DNA from: Gemmataceae bacterium | GTDB lineage: Bacteria > Planctomycetota > Planctomycetia > Gemmatales > Gemmataceae | Direction: 5' to 3' | DNA: 19,591 bases | Assembly: GCA_020847555.1 (NCBI GenBank) | Contig: JADLBT010000350.1 | Coordinates: 1-19,591 of the forward strand | Notes under the pieces: model-generated | Told to the model about the DNA's origin: nothing | Seen by the model: only the letters and a program-made list of their open reading frames with translations | Databases searched by the model: none | Program-made: the position numbers and the translations under genes | Shown: piece by piece, positions 7,087 to 14,932 of the stretch | Position numbering within the stretch: position 1 is the stretch's first letter | How the letters are laid out: each line of letters begins with the position of its first letter

Positions 7087-8940
7087 TCATTCCTCCGCCA
7101 GTGCGCGCGCGACCGCTTCTCGGTAGCGCGGCAGGAGCGCCTGTCCGGCTGGGGTGCCGGCGAGGTCGTTCTGCTCTCCCGGGTCGCCGTCGAAGCAGTA
7201 CAGCTCCTCGCGCCCGTCGCCGAGGTTGCGGATATAGTGCTTGCCGTCCAGGAACAGCGACACCATCGACCCCCGCGCCACCGGCGAGCAGCGGTGCTCG
7301 TTCGGATCGTTCTGCCCGCCGTCGTGGACGAGACACAACACCGGAGCCGCCGCGCTGCCGGCCGTCCCGCTCTCCCAGTGGCGCGTCAGCGACTGTCCCG
7401 GGAAGCGTCCTCGCCACGTCAGGCCCGCCAGGTCGAGGACCGTCGCCGGCAGGTCGCGCAGCGACACGAACGACTTCACACGCCCTCCGGCCGGAATCCG
7501 CCCGGGGTAGAGAATCACCAGCGGCACCCGCAGCAGGTCGCGGTACAGGCTGTTGCCGTGCAGCATCAGGCCATGCTCGCCGAAGTGCTCGCCGTGGTCG
7601 GACGCGATGATCACCAGGGTGTTGCCCAGCGTCCCCCGCCGATCCAGCTCGTCCAGCAGCAGGCCGACCTGGTGGTCCAGGCCGGCGAGGCAGCTGTCGT
7701 AGGCCCGCATCGCCAGCGCGGTCTGCGGCCCGGTCAGCTTCAGCCGGTGGCACGGCCACCAGTCCGTCATCAGCTCGCGCTGCGCGCGCGTCAGGGCTGG
7801 ACCGAACTTCGTGTCGAACGGGGCCGGCGGCAGGTACGGGTCATGGGCGTCGAAGTAGTTCAGGAACGCGAAGAACGGCCGGTCCGTCTGCCGCGCCTGC
7901 CAGTCGAGAAAGGCCCGGCTCACCTCCGCCGCGTTCCGGCGGCCGTACAGGTCGTCGAAGCCCAGCACCCGCCGTACCTGGCGGGCGCCGCACAGCCGTT
8001 TGGTCAACGTCGAGCTGTTGATGAACTCGCCGACGGTGTTCGCGAAGTCGTCGTAGTGGACGAAGCCGCGCGCCAGGCCGGAATCCTTGCCCGCGTAGAA
8101 GCGGTTGGCGACGAACCCGGCGGTCAGGTAGCCGTGGCCGGCCAGCACCTCCGCGAGGGTCGGGTGGGTGGCGTCCAGAGGAGTGTGCCAGCCGCCGGTC
8201 AGATCGTCCGGGTAGCGGCCGGTGAACAGGCTGCCGTGCGAGGGGAGCGTCCACGACGAGGTCGCCATCGCGCGCTCGAACGTCACGCCTTTCTTCGCCC
8301 AGCGCTCCAGTTGCGGCGAGGTCTGCCGCGCGTAGCCGTACAGGCTGAGGTTCTTCGCCCGCACGGTGTCGAGGACGATGAAGAGGACGTTCGGGGCGCC
8401 GGTCGGCGGGGCGGGCAGCTGCGCGCGGGCGCGGCGCTCGGCCACCTCGACCGCGGCCAGGCGCGTCGCCGCCAGTGCCGCGGTGAGGTGGACCATCCAC
8501 ATCAAGCTCCGGGACATCACCGGCCACAAGCGCGCGAAGTACCGGGCGGATACCCGACTGACCTGCACCGCGGCGCCACACGCCAGCAGCACCAGCGGCA
8601 GCGGGTGGAGCTTGCCGTACACCAGCAGCGCCTTGGCCAGCACCAGCGCGGTGAAGGTGAACAGGCCGACGCGGAGCCAGGGCAGCCCGGGGGCGGCTCG
8701 CGCCAGCCCGGCGAGGGCCAGGCCGACGCTGAGGAAAACGACGACGTCCGTCACCGGCGTCATCCACGGGAAGTCGGGCGGCAGGCGCAGATACCACGAC
8801 TGGCCGACCAACCGGACGAGGATCCAGTAACCGACCTCGGCCAGCCCGCTGAATAGACCGAACCACACCGCCAGCGGCAGCAAGGGCGCGGGACGGACCA
8901 CGACCGGACCAGAGCGGTTTGCCGCGGGTGAAATCGACAT
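7087..8940 (-). CDS. Membrane-anchored sulfatase-like hydrolase/transferase with Thr at the FGly position
   Basis: This 617-residue protein has about five N-terminal membrane spans (roughly 19-40, 62-82, 91-108, 113-127, 146-163), followed by a sulfatase/alkaline-phosphatase-superfamily domain from about residue 182. NVLFIVLDTVRAKNLSLYGY holds the first metal-site Asp. SSWTLPSHGSLFTG (228-241) is the active-site segment, and IASDHGEHFGEHG the distal metal site. Classical sulfatases have C/S-x-P-S-R here; this protein has T-L-P-S-H with Thr231, so formylglycine formation is not expected. Five spans plus a Thr nucleophile resembles LtaS or phosphoethanolamine transferases, so a phospho-transfer role is possible. 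ATG 8940 is chosen for AGGGAG upstream and because the hydrophobic region follows; an upstream in-frame start would add 44 residues. It is last in the operon, 109 bases after the preceding gene. Confidence 0.85.
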   Translation of the reverse strand: MSISPAANRSGPVVVRPAPLLPLAVWFGLFSGLAEVGYWILVRLVGQSWYLRLPPDFPWMTPVTDVVVFLSVGLALAGLARAAPGLPWLRVGLFTFTALVLAKALLVYGKLHPLPLVLLACGAAVQVSRVSARYFARLWPVMSRSLMWMVHLTAALAATRLAAVEVAERRARAQLPAPPTGAPNVLFIVLDTVRAKNLSLYGYARQTSPQLERWAKKGVTFERAMATSSWTLPSHGSLFTGRYPDDLTGGWHTPLDATHPTLAEVLAGHGYLTAGFVANRFYAGKDSGLARGFVHYDDFANTVGEFINSSTLTKRLCGARQVRRVLGFDDLYGRRNAAEVSRAFLDWQARQTDRPFFAFLNYFDAHDPYLPPAPFDTKFGPALTRAQRELMTDWWPCHRLKLTGPQTALAMRAYDSCLAGLDHQVGLLLDELDRRGTLGNTLVIIASDHGEHFGEHGLMLHGNSLYRDLLRVPLVILYPGRIPAGGRVKSFVSLRDLPATVLDLAGLTWRGRFPGQSLTRHWESGTAGSAAAPVLCLVHDGGQNDPNEHRCSPVARGSMVSLFLDGKHYIRNLGDGREELYCFDGDPGEQNDLAGTPAGQALLPRYREAVARALAEE

Positions 8941-9049
8941 GATGACCACTCCCTGGCCGGGCAGACGGGAACCGCTGCCTTCGCGGTGGCGCCGGACGAA
9001 ATCGTTTAGACGGGGCATGGGGGCGCTCGCTGACCCTTCTGCCCTTGCA

Positions 9050-10510
9050 CTAACCAATGTAACCGAGCCCACTCAGGCGGTCGCGCACGAGCGCTTCCGC
9101 CTCCGCCGACAGAAGCGCGCCGGCGGTGGCGGCCCCGCCGGCCAGGAGCGAACGGCCCTGCATCGATGGCGGCACGTCGTAACCGCCCAGCTCGAGCAGC
9201 GTCGGGGCGATGTCGAGCAGATGTGCGCCGTCGATCGCGCCCAGCGGCGGGACGCCGGGCGCCGCCAGGATGAACGACCCGAACGGCGCGTGGTTGCAAT
9301 CGTCCGGCCCCGTGTCGTTCTCCTCGACGTGCAGGGACGGATAGCCCACACTGCCGATCGACCGCCAGTACAGCCCGCCGAAGTGAACGATGAGATCCGG
9401 CGCCACGTTGCGCACCGAGCGATAGACCTCCTCCGGCCGGAACACCTGCGTACCCATCGGCTGCCCCCGGTCGTCGGGGAGAGCCTCCAGGCGCGCCCTC
9501 AGGTCGTCGCGCACGCGCTCGTAGTCGGCCGGGTCGATGGTGCCGTGTGGCTCGCGCCCCTTGACGTTCAGGAACACCCGGGCGTAGTACCCGCCCTCGC
9601 TCCAGGCGGTCGTTCGCGACCAGTCCACCGCCAGCCGGCTGAACGGCGTCACCGCGCGGGGGTACTCGTGCAGGACCAGCAGCCCCTCGCGGATCAGCCA
9701 CTCGTTGACGCAGAAGCCGCCGTCGAGCCGCTGTGCGCCGTGGTCGGACACAACGAGGACCGCCGTCTCCTCCGTCAACTCCTCCAGCGTCCGCCCTACC
9801 TCGTCGTCGAGGTAGCGGTAGTAGTCGCGCAGGACCGTCTCGTAAGGCGAACCCGGACAGTACTGCCGGTGCTGCGGATCGTGGAACTTCCAGAAGCCGT
9901 GCTGCATCCGGTCCAGGCCGATCTCGACGAACTGGAAGTAGTCCCACGCCGTGCCGCGCAGCAGGTGCCGCACCACCTCGAAGTGCTTGCGCGTCATCGT
10001 GTAGATCTCGTCCTTCAGCCACGCCTTGGCGTGGGTCCGGAAGTTCTTCACGTCCACCGGGTAGTCGCCCACCAGGCGCAGGATGTCGTCCTTGATCGTC
10101 AGCGGGCGCGTGAACGGATCTCTGGCCGGGTCGGGCGTGAGGAAGCAGCCGACCGACAGCCCGCTCACCTTGCGCGGCGGGTAGCCCGGCGGCACGCCGA
10201 CAATGCTGGCCCGGCCGCCCTCGCGCCCGACCTGGTCCCACACCGCCAGCTCGCGGATCGACGCGGAGTTGACGACCTGCAGTCCGCCGTAGGAGTGGTC
10301 GGCCCGGTTGCGGAACCCGTAGACGCCGAGCGAGCCCGGATCCTGGCTCGTCGCCAGGCACATCCAGGCCGGCACGGTGATCGGCGGGACGATGCTCTCC
10401 AGCCGGCCGAAGCACCCGGCCTCCATCAGCCGCCGGAAGTTGACGAGCGATTCGTCCCCGAACAGCAGCTCCGGGGCGGCGCCGTCGAGGCCGATGACGA
10501 GGATCTTCAT
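9050..10510 (-). CDS. Alkaline phosphatase family protein (type I phosphodiesterase/nucleotide pyrophosphatase-like), copy 2
   Basis: The 486-residue protein opens with MKILVIGLDGAAPELLF, where Asp9 is the usual first metal ligand. VPPITVPAWMCLAT (41-54) aligns with the NPP nucleophile segment and places Thr45 as nucleophile. VEIGLDRMQHGFWKF supplies Asp200 and His204 (D-x3-H), and VVSDHGAQ supplies Asp256 and His257. A late ENDTGPDDCNHAPFGSFILAAPGV block probably holds the last His ligand. There is no signal peptide or membrane span, so it should be cytoplasmic. Its ATG overlaps the stop of the preceding gene as ATGA, implying translational coupling. It shares order and motifs with that gene, so the two look like diverged tandem duplicates. 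Substrate is unknown; a phosphodiester or nucleotide-sugar-like compound is plausible. Confidence 0.88.
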   Translation of the reverse strand: MKILVIGLDGAAPELLFGDESLVNFRRLMEAGCFGRLESIVPPITVPAWMCLATSQDPGSLGVYGFRNRADHSYGGLQVVNSASIRELAVWDQVGREGGRASIVGVPPGYPPRKVSGLSVGCFLTPDPARDPFTRPLTIKDDILRLVGDYPVDVKNFRTHAKAWLKDEIYTMTRKHFEVVRHLLRGTAWDYFQFVEIGLDRMQHGFWKFHDPQHRQYCPGSPYETVLRDYYRYLDDEVGRTLEELTEETAVLVVSDHGAQRLDGGFCVNEWLIREGLLVLHEYPRAVTPFSRLAVDWSRTTAWSEGGYYARVFLNVKGREPHGTIDPADYERVRDDLRARLEALPDDRGQPMGTQVFRPEEVYRSVRNVAPDLIVHFGGLYWRSIGSVGYPSLHVEENDTGPDDCNHAPFGSFILAAPGVPPLGAIDGAHLLDIAPTLLELGGYDVPPSMQGRSLLAGGAATAGALLSAEAEALVRDRLSGLGYIG

Positions 10511-12366
10511 GGCAGCAGCGATCTCCCTTCCATCGCGGCGCCCCGGGGCACACCCAGGGCGGACAGGATCGTCGGCGCCAGGTCCATCAACCGGGCGCCC
10601 TCTCCGTGGAACGGGCGATTCACGAACAGCACGCCCGGCACCAGGACCGGGTCGATGATGTGGTCGCCGCTCCACTTCTTGCGGTTGTCCTCGAAACATC
10701 TCTCGGGGATTCCGCCCAGCGTCGTTCCCCACGACACGCGGTAGCCGGCCGCGAGGTGTACCAGCAGATCGGGCGCCTCCCCGACGTGCGGGCCGGCGTA
10801 GACCTCCTCGCGCCGCACCACGCCGCGGACGGCCGTCGCGCCGCGCTCCGCGTCCACCAGCCCGGCCAGCCGCTCGGCGATGGTCCGCTTCAAGCTCTCC
10901 GCGTCCTCCGGAGCGACGGTCCCGTGCGCCTCCCGCCCGCGCAGGTTCAGGTAGATGCCGGCCAGACCCAGGGCGTAGGCGCGCGTGCCGGCCCAGTCCA
11001 CGCCGCGAAAGAAGTCGCCGGCCTCCTCCCCCGGCCGGACGTCCGGCCTCAGCTTCAGCAGACCCTGCGCGTGCAGCCAGGTGTTGAGGTTTCTCCCGCG
11101 CCGAAAGCTGTTGAACCCGTGGTCGCTCAGCGCCACCACCAGCGTGCGGTCGTCGGCGAACTCCAGCGCCTTGCCGACCACCGCATCGCAGGCACGGTAC
11201 TGGTCCTCGATGACGTGGCGGTAGTCGGCCGCCTCCTTGCCCGCGCCGGCGCTGGCCGGGTGGTCCGGCTCGCGGAAGCGCCAGAACATGTGCTGCACCC
11301 GGTCCGGCGTGTCGAACAGGCAGAAGAACAAACCCTCGCGCAGCCGGCCCAGCTCGTGGAGCATCATACGCTCGCGCTCGCGCCAGGCGTCGGCGCACTG
11401 GTCGAGGTACGCCGCCTCATCGAACCGGCCGTTGTTCAGTCCGCCGTGGTCCTCCACCATGCCGGTCGTGTGGAAGTCGCCGACCGCCTGGCGCAGCTCG
11501 GCCGCGTACTCGGGCGGAGAGCTGATCGGGAACGGCGGGGCGTCCGGGTCGAAGTTGATGGGCGAGGCATATAGCTCCAGCGTCGGGGCCAGCCGCACGA
11601 GGTAGAAGCGCACGACGCCGCGCACCGACTGGAACAGCCCGGTCTTGAACTTCACCGGCAGCCAGGCGCTCCAGCGCCCGCGCGGAACTTCCAGGCGCCG
11701 CCCCTGGCAGGCGACCACCAGCCGCTCCCCGGCCGGCTCGGGGTGCAGGGTGATCTCGGTCTGAAAGCTCCCTCCCCATGCGTTGCGCGGGCCGTTCAGC
11801 TGGGTCGCGATCGTGCCCGCCGCCGCTGGGAGCCTGACGACACTTTCGCCCTCGCCCCCGCGGACGTCCGCTGCGGAGGTGTAGAAGGTGGCCGTGCCCA
11901 GTCCGCCGCGCAGGTCCGGCACCCCCATGCCGGCGAGCATCCGTCCGCACACCGGCTCGGGCGGGTAGGTGCAGGGGCAGCGCACGATCGTGGACGGTAC
12001 GCCGGCGGCGGAAAGCGTGGCCCACAGGGGCGTACCGCGGCGCAGGTTGACGGCCCGCGGCGGCGTGAAGGCGTTCTTCTGCTCGTAGCGGTTCAGTGCC
12101 AGGTCGGGCCGGTGGGTCTTCGGGTCGCGGCGGAGGAAGTCGAAGATGCCGTGGCCGCCGGGGTTGGTGCCGGTGGCGAACGTGGACCAGGCGACCGGCG
12201 TTTGGGCCGGGCAGGTGGTGGCGACGCGGGCGAAGCCGCCGCGCTCGCGGAGCCGGGCCAGGTGGGGCAACGCGCCCGCCCGGAACAGTTCCTCGACGAT
12301 CCGGGGCTCCAGCCCGTCGAGTCCGAGGACGATCGCTCTGTCGAACGGTTTCACCGCTGTGCGCAC
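10507..12366 (-). CDS. Alkaline phosphatase family protein (type I phosphodiesterase/nucleotide pyrophosphatase-like), copy 1
   Basis: This 619-residue protein begins the phosphodiesterase fold at RAIVLGLDGLEPRIVEELF (metal ligand Asp17). CPAQTPVAWSTFATGTNPGG (52-71) matches the NPP nucleophile loop, with Thr56 as nucleophile. FDTPDRVQHMFWRF gives Asp355 and His359, and ALSDHGFNSFRRGRN gives Asp415 and His416. Between the nucleophile loop and Asp355 lies an extra beta-rich stretch (about 155-300) that is shorter in copy 2. No signal peptide or span is seen. The start used is GTG at 12366; a second GTG four codons later fits equally well, and neither has a clear ribosome-binding site. The gene follows the 79-residue membrane protein by 68 bases and overlaps copy 2 by four bases. 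Confidence 0.87.
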   Translation of the reverse strand: MRTAVKPFDRAIVLGLDGLEPRIVEELFRAGALPHLARLRERGGFARVATTCPAQTPVAWSTFATGTNPGGHGIFDFLRRDPKTHRPDLALNRYEQKNAFTPPRAVNLRRGTPLWATLSAAGVPSTIVRCPCTYPPEPVCGRMLAGMGVPDLRGGLGTATFYTSAADVRGGEGESVVRLPAAAGTIATQLNGPRNAWGGSFQTEITLHPEPAGERLVVACQGRRLEVPRGRWSAWLPVKFKTGLFQSVRGVVRFYLVRLAPTLELYASPINFDPDAPPFPISSPPEYAAELRQAVGDFHTTGMVEDHGGLNNGRFDEAAYLDQCADAWRERERMMLHELGRLREGLFFCLFDTPDRVQHMFWRFREPDHPASAGAGKEAADYRHVIEDQYRACDAVVGKALEFADDRTLVVALSDHGFNSFRRGRNLNTWLHAQGLLKLRPDVRPGEEAGDFFRGVDWAGTRAYALGLAGIYLNLRGREAHGTVAPEDAESLKRTIAERLAGLVDAERGATAVRGVVRREEVYAGPHVGEAPDLLVHLAAGYRVSWGTTLGGIPERCFEDNRKKWSGDHIIDPVLVPGVLFVNRPFHGEGARLMDLAPTILSALGVPRGAAMEGRSLLP

Positions 12367-12434
12367 CAGGTCTGTCTGCAGCGTTGGAGGGGGGCGCCCG
12401 CGGCAGGAGGGAAGCGAGACGGGAGGACGCTCAG

Positions 12435-12674
12435 CTATTGCTGCCCGGCGGGCGCCGGGGCCGCGGGCGAATCCTGAACCGGGTCGGTTGTGGGCGCGTT
12501 GCTCACGGGTGCGGGCGCGGGGATGCCGCAGACGAACCGGAAGGCGCGGACGACCGCGCCGGCGATGGACTGCCAGAAGGCGAGCACGATGCCGCCGACC
12601 GCAGCCAGAATCGATGTGGCCGGGAGAATCGTCTCTGGTCCGATGTACGCGAGCACGCTTTGCGGGAACACCAT
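12435..12674 (-). CDS. Small single-span membrane protein, first gene of the phosphatase-family operon
   Basis: The 79-residue product starts MVFPQSVLAYIGPETILP and continues into one hydrophobic helix (about 18-50, TSILAAVGGIVLAFWQSIAG). A short basic stretch follows, then a Pro/Ala/Thr-rich hydrophilic tail. The ATG at 12674 is chosen because AGGAAGGA lies 5-6 bases upstream. An in-frame start 28 codons earlier lacks such a site and would add a region unlike the rest. The YIGPE motif recalls small YIGPGAG-type membrane proteins that I remember next to phosphodiesterase/sulfatase-like genes, but this is recollection and not tested. It probably leads the operon and might anchor or recruit the cytoplasmic phosphatase-family proteins. 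No enzymatic function is evident. Confidence 0.7.
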   Translation of the reverse strand: MVFPQSVLAYIGPETILPATSILAAVGGIVLAFWQSIAGAVVRAFRFVCGIPAPAPVSNAPTTDPVQDSPAAPAPAGQQ

Positions 12675-12796
12675 GATAATCCTTCCTCGAAACCGATTAG
12701 CTGAGGTCGGACGGGTGTGCAAGGGTAGCTCACAACTCGCGGCGAGGCAAATCGGCATGGGCGGAATCCGGCAAGTTTGCGGCCTCTGCGGCTCGC

Positions 12797-13555
12797 TCAG
12801 CCGCCGGAGAGAAGGTCGCGCAGACGTCGGACGCCGTCCGCGCTCGTGGCGTCGTAGCGATCCTCCGGAAGCCGCACGACGCCGCCGAACGACACCTGCG
12901 GCCGCGCCGCGACCGAACGGTCCTCGCGCCGCGTCCGCAGTGAGGCGTGAACCTGGTCGCAGCCCGTTCGGGCCAGCACGTCGGCGAGGGTGAAGCCGTT
13001 GATGCCGCCCGCGGGCAACACCTCGATGCGTCCGGCGGCGCGACGGATCAACTCGCCGATCAGGGCCGCGCCGTTGTAGGCGCTCTCTTCCTGGCCGCTC
13101 GTCATCGCGCGACGGATCCCCAGGTCAATCAGCTGCTCCAGCGTCTCGAACGGGTCGGGGGTGACGTCGAACGCCCGGTGAAAGACTGCCTCCCGCAGAC
13201 CCGCTGTCCGCACCAGCTGGCGGCAGCGCTCCACGTCCACGCGACCGTCCTCGGTCAGGACGCCGAACACGATCCCGTCGGCGCCGTGAGTCAGGGCCAG
13301 CTCGGCATCGCGCTGCATCACGCGGAAGTCAGCCGCGCTGTACGCGAACCCGCCGCCGCGCGGACGCACCATGACCAGCAGGGGCAAGGAGACGGTCTGT
13401 TTGACCTCGATCAGCATGCCCAGCGACGGCGTCAGCCCGCCCAGCGCCAGCGCGGCGTTGAGTTCGAGCCGGTCCGCGCCACCCGCCGCGGCGGCCAGCG
13501 CGTCCTCGACCGACGCGACGGCAACTTCCAGCAAGACCCGCTTCGGTGACAGCAC
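12797..13555 (-). CDS. cutC: CutC family protein (copper homeostasis)
   Basis: CutC proteins are cytoplasmic TIM barrels historically linked to copper tolerance; the biochemical role is unsettled. The 252-residue product has the full family length. It shows VLLEVAVASVEDALAAAAGG (7-26), GADRLELNAALALGGLTPS (26-44), VMVRPRGGGFAYS (61-73), ADGIVFGVLTEDGRVD (92-107) and FHRAFD (125-130), all typical. The C-terminal AGGIN and HAS segments also fit. GTG 13555 is taken as start because GGAGAGG lies 6 bases upstream; an upstream in-frame TTG has no such site. It follows the alpha-amylase gene on the same strand by 99 bases, with a strong stem-loop in between. The small membrane protein gene begins 122 bases after its end. 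Confidence 0.93.
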   Translation of the reverse strand: MLSPKRVLLEVAVASVEDALAAAAGGADRLELNAALALGGLTPSLGMLIEVKQTVSLPLLVMVRPRGGGFAYSAADFRVMQRDAELALTHGADGIVFGVLTEDGRVDVERCRQLVRTAGLREAVFHRAFDVTPDPFETLEQLIDLGIRRAMTSGQEESAYNGAALIGELIRRAAGRIEVLPAGGINGFTLADVLARTGCDQVHASLRTRREDRSVAARPQVSFGGVVRLPEDRYDATSADGVRRLRDLLSGG

Positions 13556-13574
13556 GGCGTCCCTCTCCTTCGGG

Positions 13575-13609
13575 TGTCCGAGCCGCAACGCGGCGTCGCG
13601 GCTCGGACA
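13575..13609 (-). other. 12-bp stem-loop just upstream of the cutC ribosome-binding site
   Basis: TGTCCGAGCCGC (13575-13586) pairs perfectly with GCGGCTCGGACA (13598-13609) around an 11-base loop. On the minus strand it follows the amylase stop and ends only a few bases before the GGAGAGG of cutC. No thymine tract follows, so it could be a factor-dependent or weak terminator for amylase, or a leader structure affecting cutC. Confidence 0.6.
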
Positions 13610-13654
13610 GCAGGCCGAATCGTCCTGCGCCTGGCGGAGAAGCCGGCACCGCGA

Positions 13655-14932
13655 TCAATCGCGCGTCCACACGGCGAACCTGTCGCCATCGACGGCGAGG
13701 CGCCATCCGCCGCCTGGCGACCAGGCACGTCGCCCCAGCTTGACCGCCACCCGGCCGTCGATGAATGCTGCGTACAGCCCTCGGCACGCCTCGCGGATCT
13801 CGACCCCGCTGGTCGCGTGCAGGCCCATGTCGCGGCGCACCTTCAGCAGCCGTTCGAGCCGGTGCCGGGTCGGAGCGCCCCAGTCGAAGAAGTGCGGCCA
13901 GAAGACGCACGGCATGCCCGGGTGGGTCAGCGTGTATGCGTAGGCCATCGCCACCGTCTCGCCCGGGAAGTGGTGCGTCCCGTAGTGCTCGGTGTGGTCC
14001 AGCTCGCGCCGGTGCTCGGTGTCGTGGTTGTCCACGAATGTGACCGCCCGCCCCGGCCAGAACCCGAGCAACCCGCCTGGCACCGTCCGGTTGCCGTTGC
14101 ACGACCGTAGGCGGTCGTAGCAGTCGGTCCGACACGCCTCGAACAGCAGGAACCGGGTCGGGAAGTCAAACGCCGTCGAGCGCCGGCCAGTCGCGTCGAT
14201 CCAGTCGGTCACCTTCTGCCGGTCGCCGTCGAAGAACTCGCCAACCGACAGATCGGGCGACGTCGCGTCGTTGTACTCGCCGACGAACCGGCCGTGATAT
14301 CCCTTGACCAGGTCGTACCGCCAACCCTTGAACCCGAGCGACTGGAGCCGGCGCAGGTAGTGCTTGATGGCGGTGCGCACGTCCGCGTTGGTGTGGTCCA
14401 GGTCGCGCCCGGCCGGGTGGCGTTCGCCTGTGTCGTGGTGGCCGGTCCCGATGCCGGACTCGTCGTCCCGGACGATGGCCGCCCGGTTGTCGGGGAATGG
14501 CGGGTCGGCGAAGTCGGCACCGGGCGTGGCCACGCCGACGCGGTGATTCAGAACGATGTCGGCCATCGCCTTGACCGGCCCCAGGGCGCGGATCGCGGCG
14601 CGCAGCTCGGTCTCGCTCCCGTACCGGGTGTCGAGGACGTTCCAGCGCCGCGGGATGTACCCCTGCGGGGCGAGCGAGTCCGACGACGGCGGAAACCAGA
14701 CGTAGGTGAACCCGGCCGCCTGAACCGCCGGCGCGTTCTCGCGCAGGATCGTGTACCAGCTCTTCCGGGCGCCTGCCTGGGGGTCGTGGCCCCCGCGGTG
14801 CGAATCCCAGTGGAACCCCTGCAAGATGATGTCGCGTCCGTCGCCGTGGTAGGATTTCGCGGCCCCAGGGCTGGGGCCGCGCGCGGGGAACGAGACGACG
14901 ACCGCCCACGGTACTCTGGCCTCTGCTTGCAT
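13655..14932 (-). CDS. Alpha-amylase, GH13, plant-type
   Basis: This enzyme hydrolyses internal alpha-1,4 bonds of starch or glycogen. The 425-residue product has the GH13 barrel motifs in order: DIILQGFHWDSH (34-45), ADIVLNHR (124-131, region I), GWRYDLVKGYH (203-213, region II, nucleophile Asp207), SVGEFFD (229-235, region III, acid Glu232) and TFVDNHDTE (298-306, region IV, Asp304). The GFHWDSH opening, VWFPPSSDSLAPQGYIPRRW and FVDNHDTE closely recall plant alpha-amylases rather than most secreted bacterial ones. A short beta-rich C domain ends VDGDRFAVWTRD. No convincing signal peptide is seen from the ATG at 14932, so it may act in the cytoplasm, perhaps on glycogen. A GGAGG box sits 12 bases upstream, rather far. 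An earlier in-frame ATG would add 27 non-conserved residues. Confidence 0.92.
   Translation of the reverse strand: MQAEARVPWAVVVSFPARGPSPGAAKSYHGDGRDIILQGFHWDSHRGGHDPQAGARKSWYTILRENAPAVQAAGFTYVWFPPSSDSLAPQGYIPRRWNVLDTRYGSETELRAAIRALGPVKAMADIVLNHRVGVATPGADFADPPFPDNRAAIVRDDESGIGTGHHDTGERHPAGRDLDHTNADVRTAIKHYLRRLQSLGFKGWRYDLVKGYHGRFVGEYNDATSPDLSVGEFFDGDRQKVTDWIDATGRRSTAFDFPTRFLLFEACRTDCYDRLRSCNGNRTVPGGLLGFWPGRAVTFVDNHDTEHRRELDHTEHYGTHHFPGETVAMAYAYTLTHPGMPCVFWPHFFDWGAPTRHRLERLLKVRRDMGLHATSGVEIREACRGLYAAFIDGRVAVKLGRRAWSPGGGWRLAVDGDRFAVWTRD

Noticed and set aside
6244..8856. An 870-codon plus-strand frame across the pyrophosphatase and sulfatase-like genes
   Set aside because: Its composition (Arg, Gln, Val, Ala repeats) is typical of antisense shadows, and it conflicts with two clearly identified genes.
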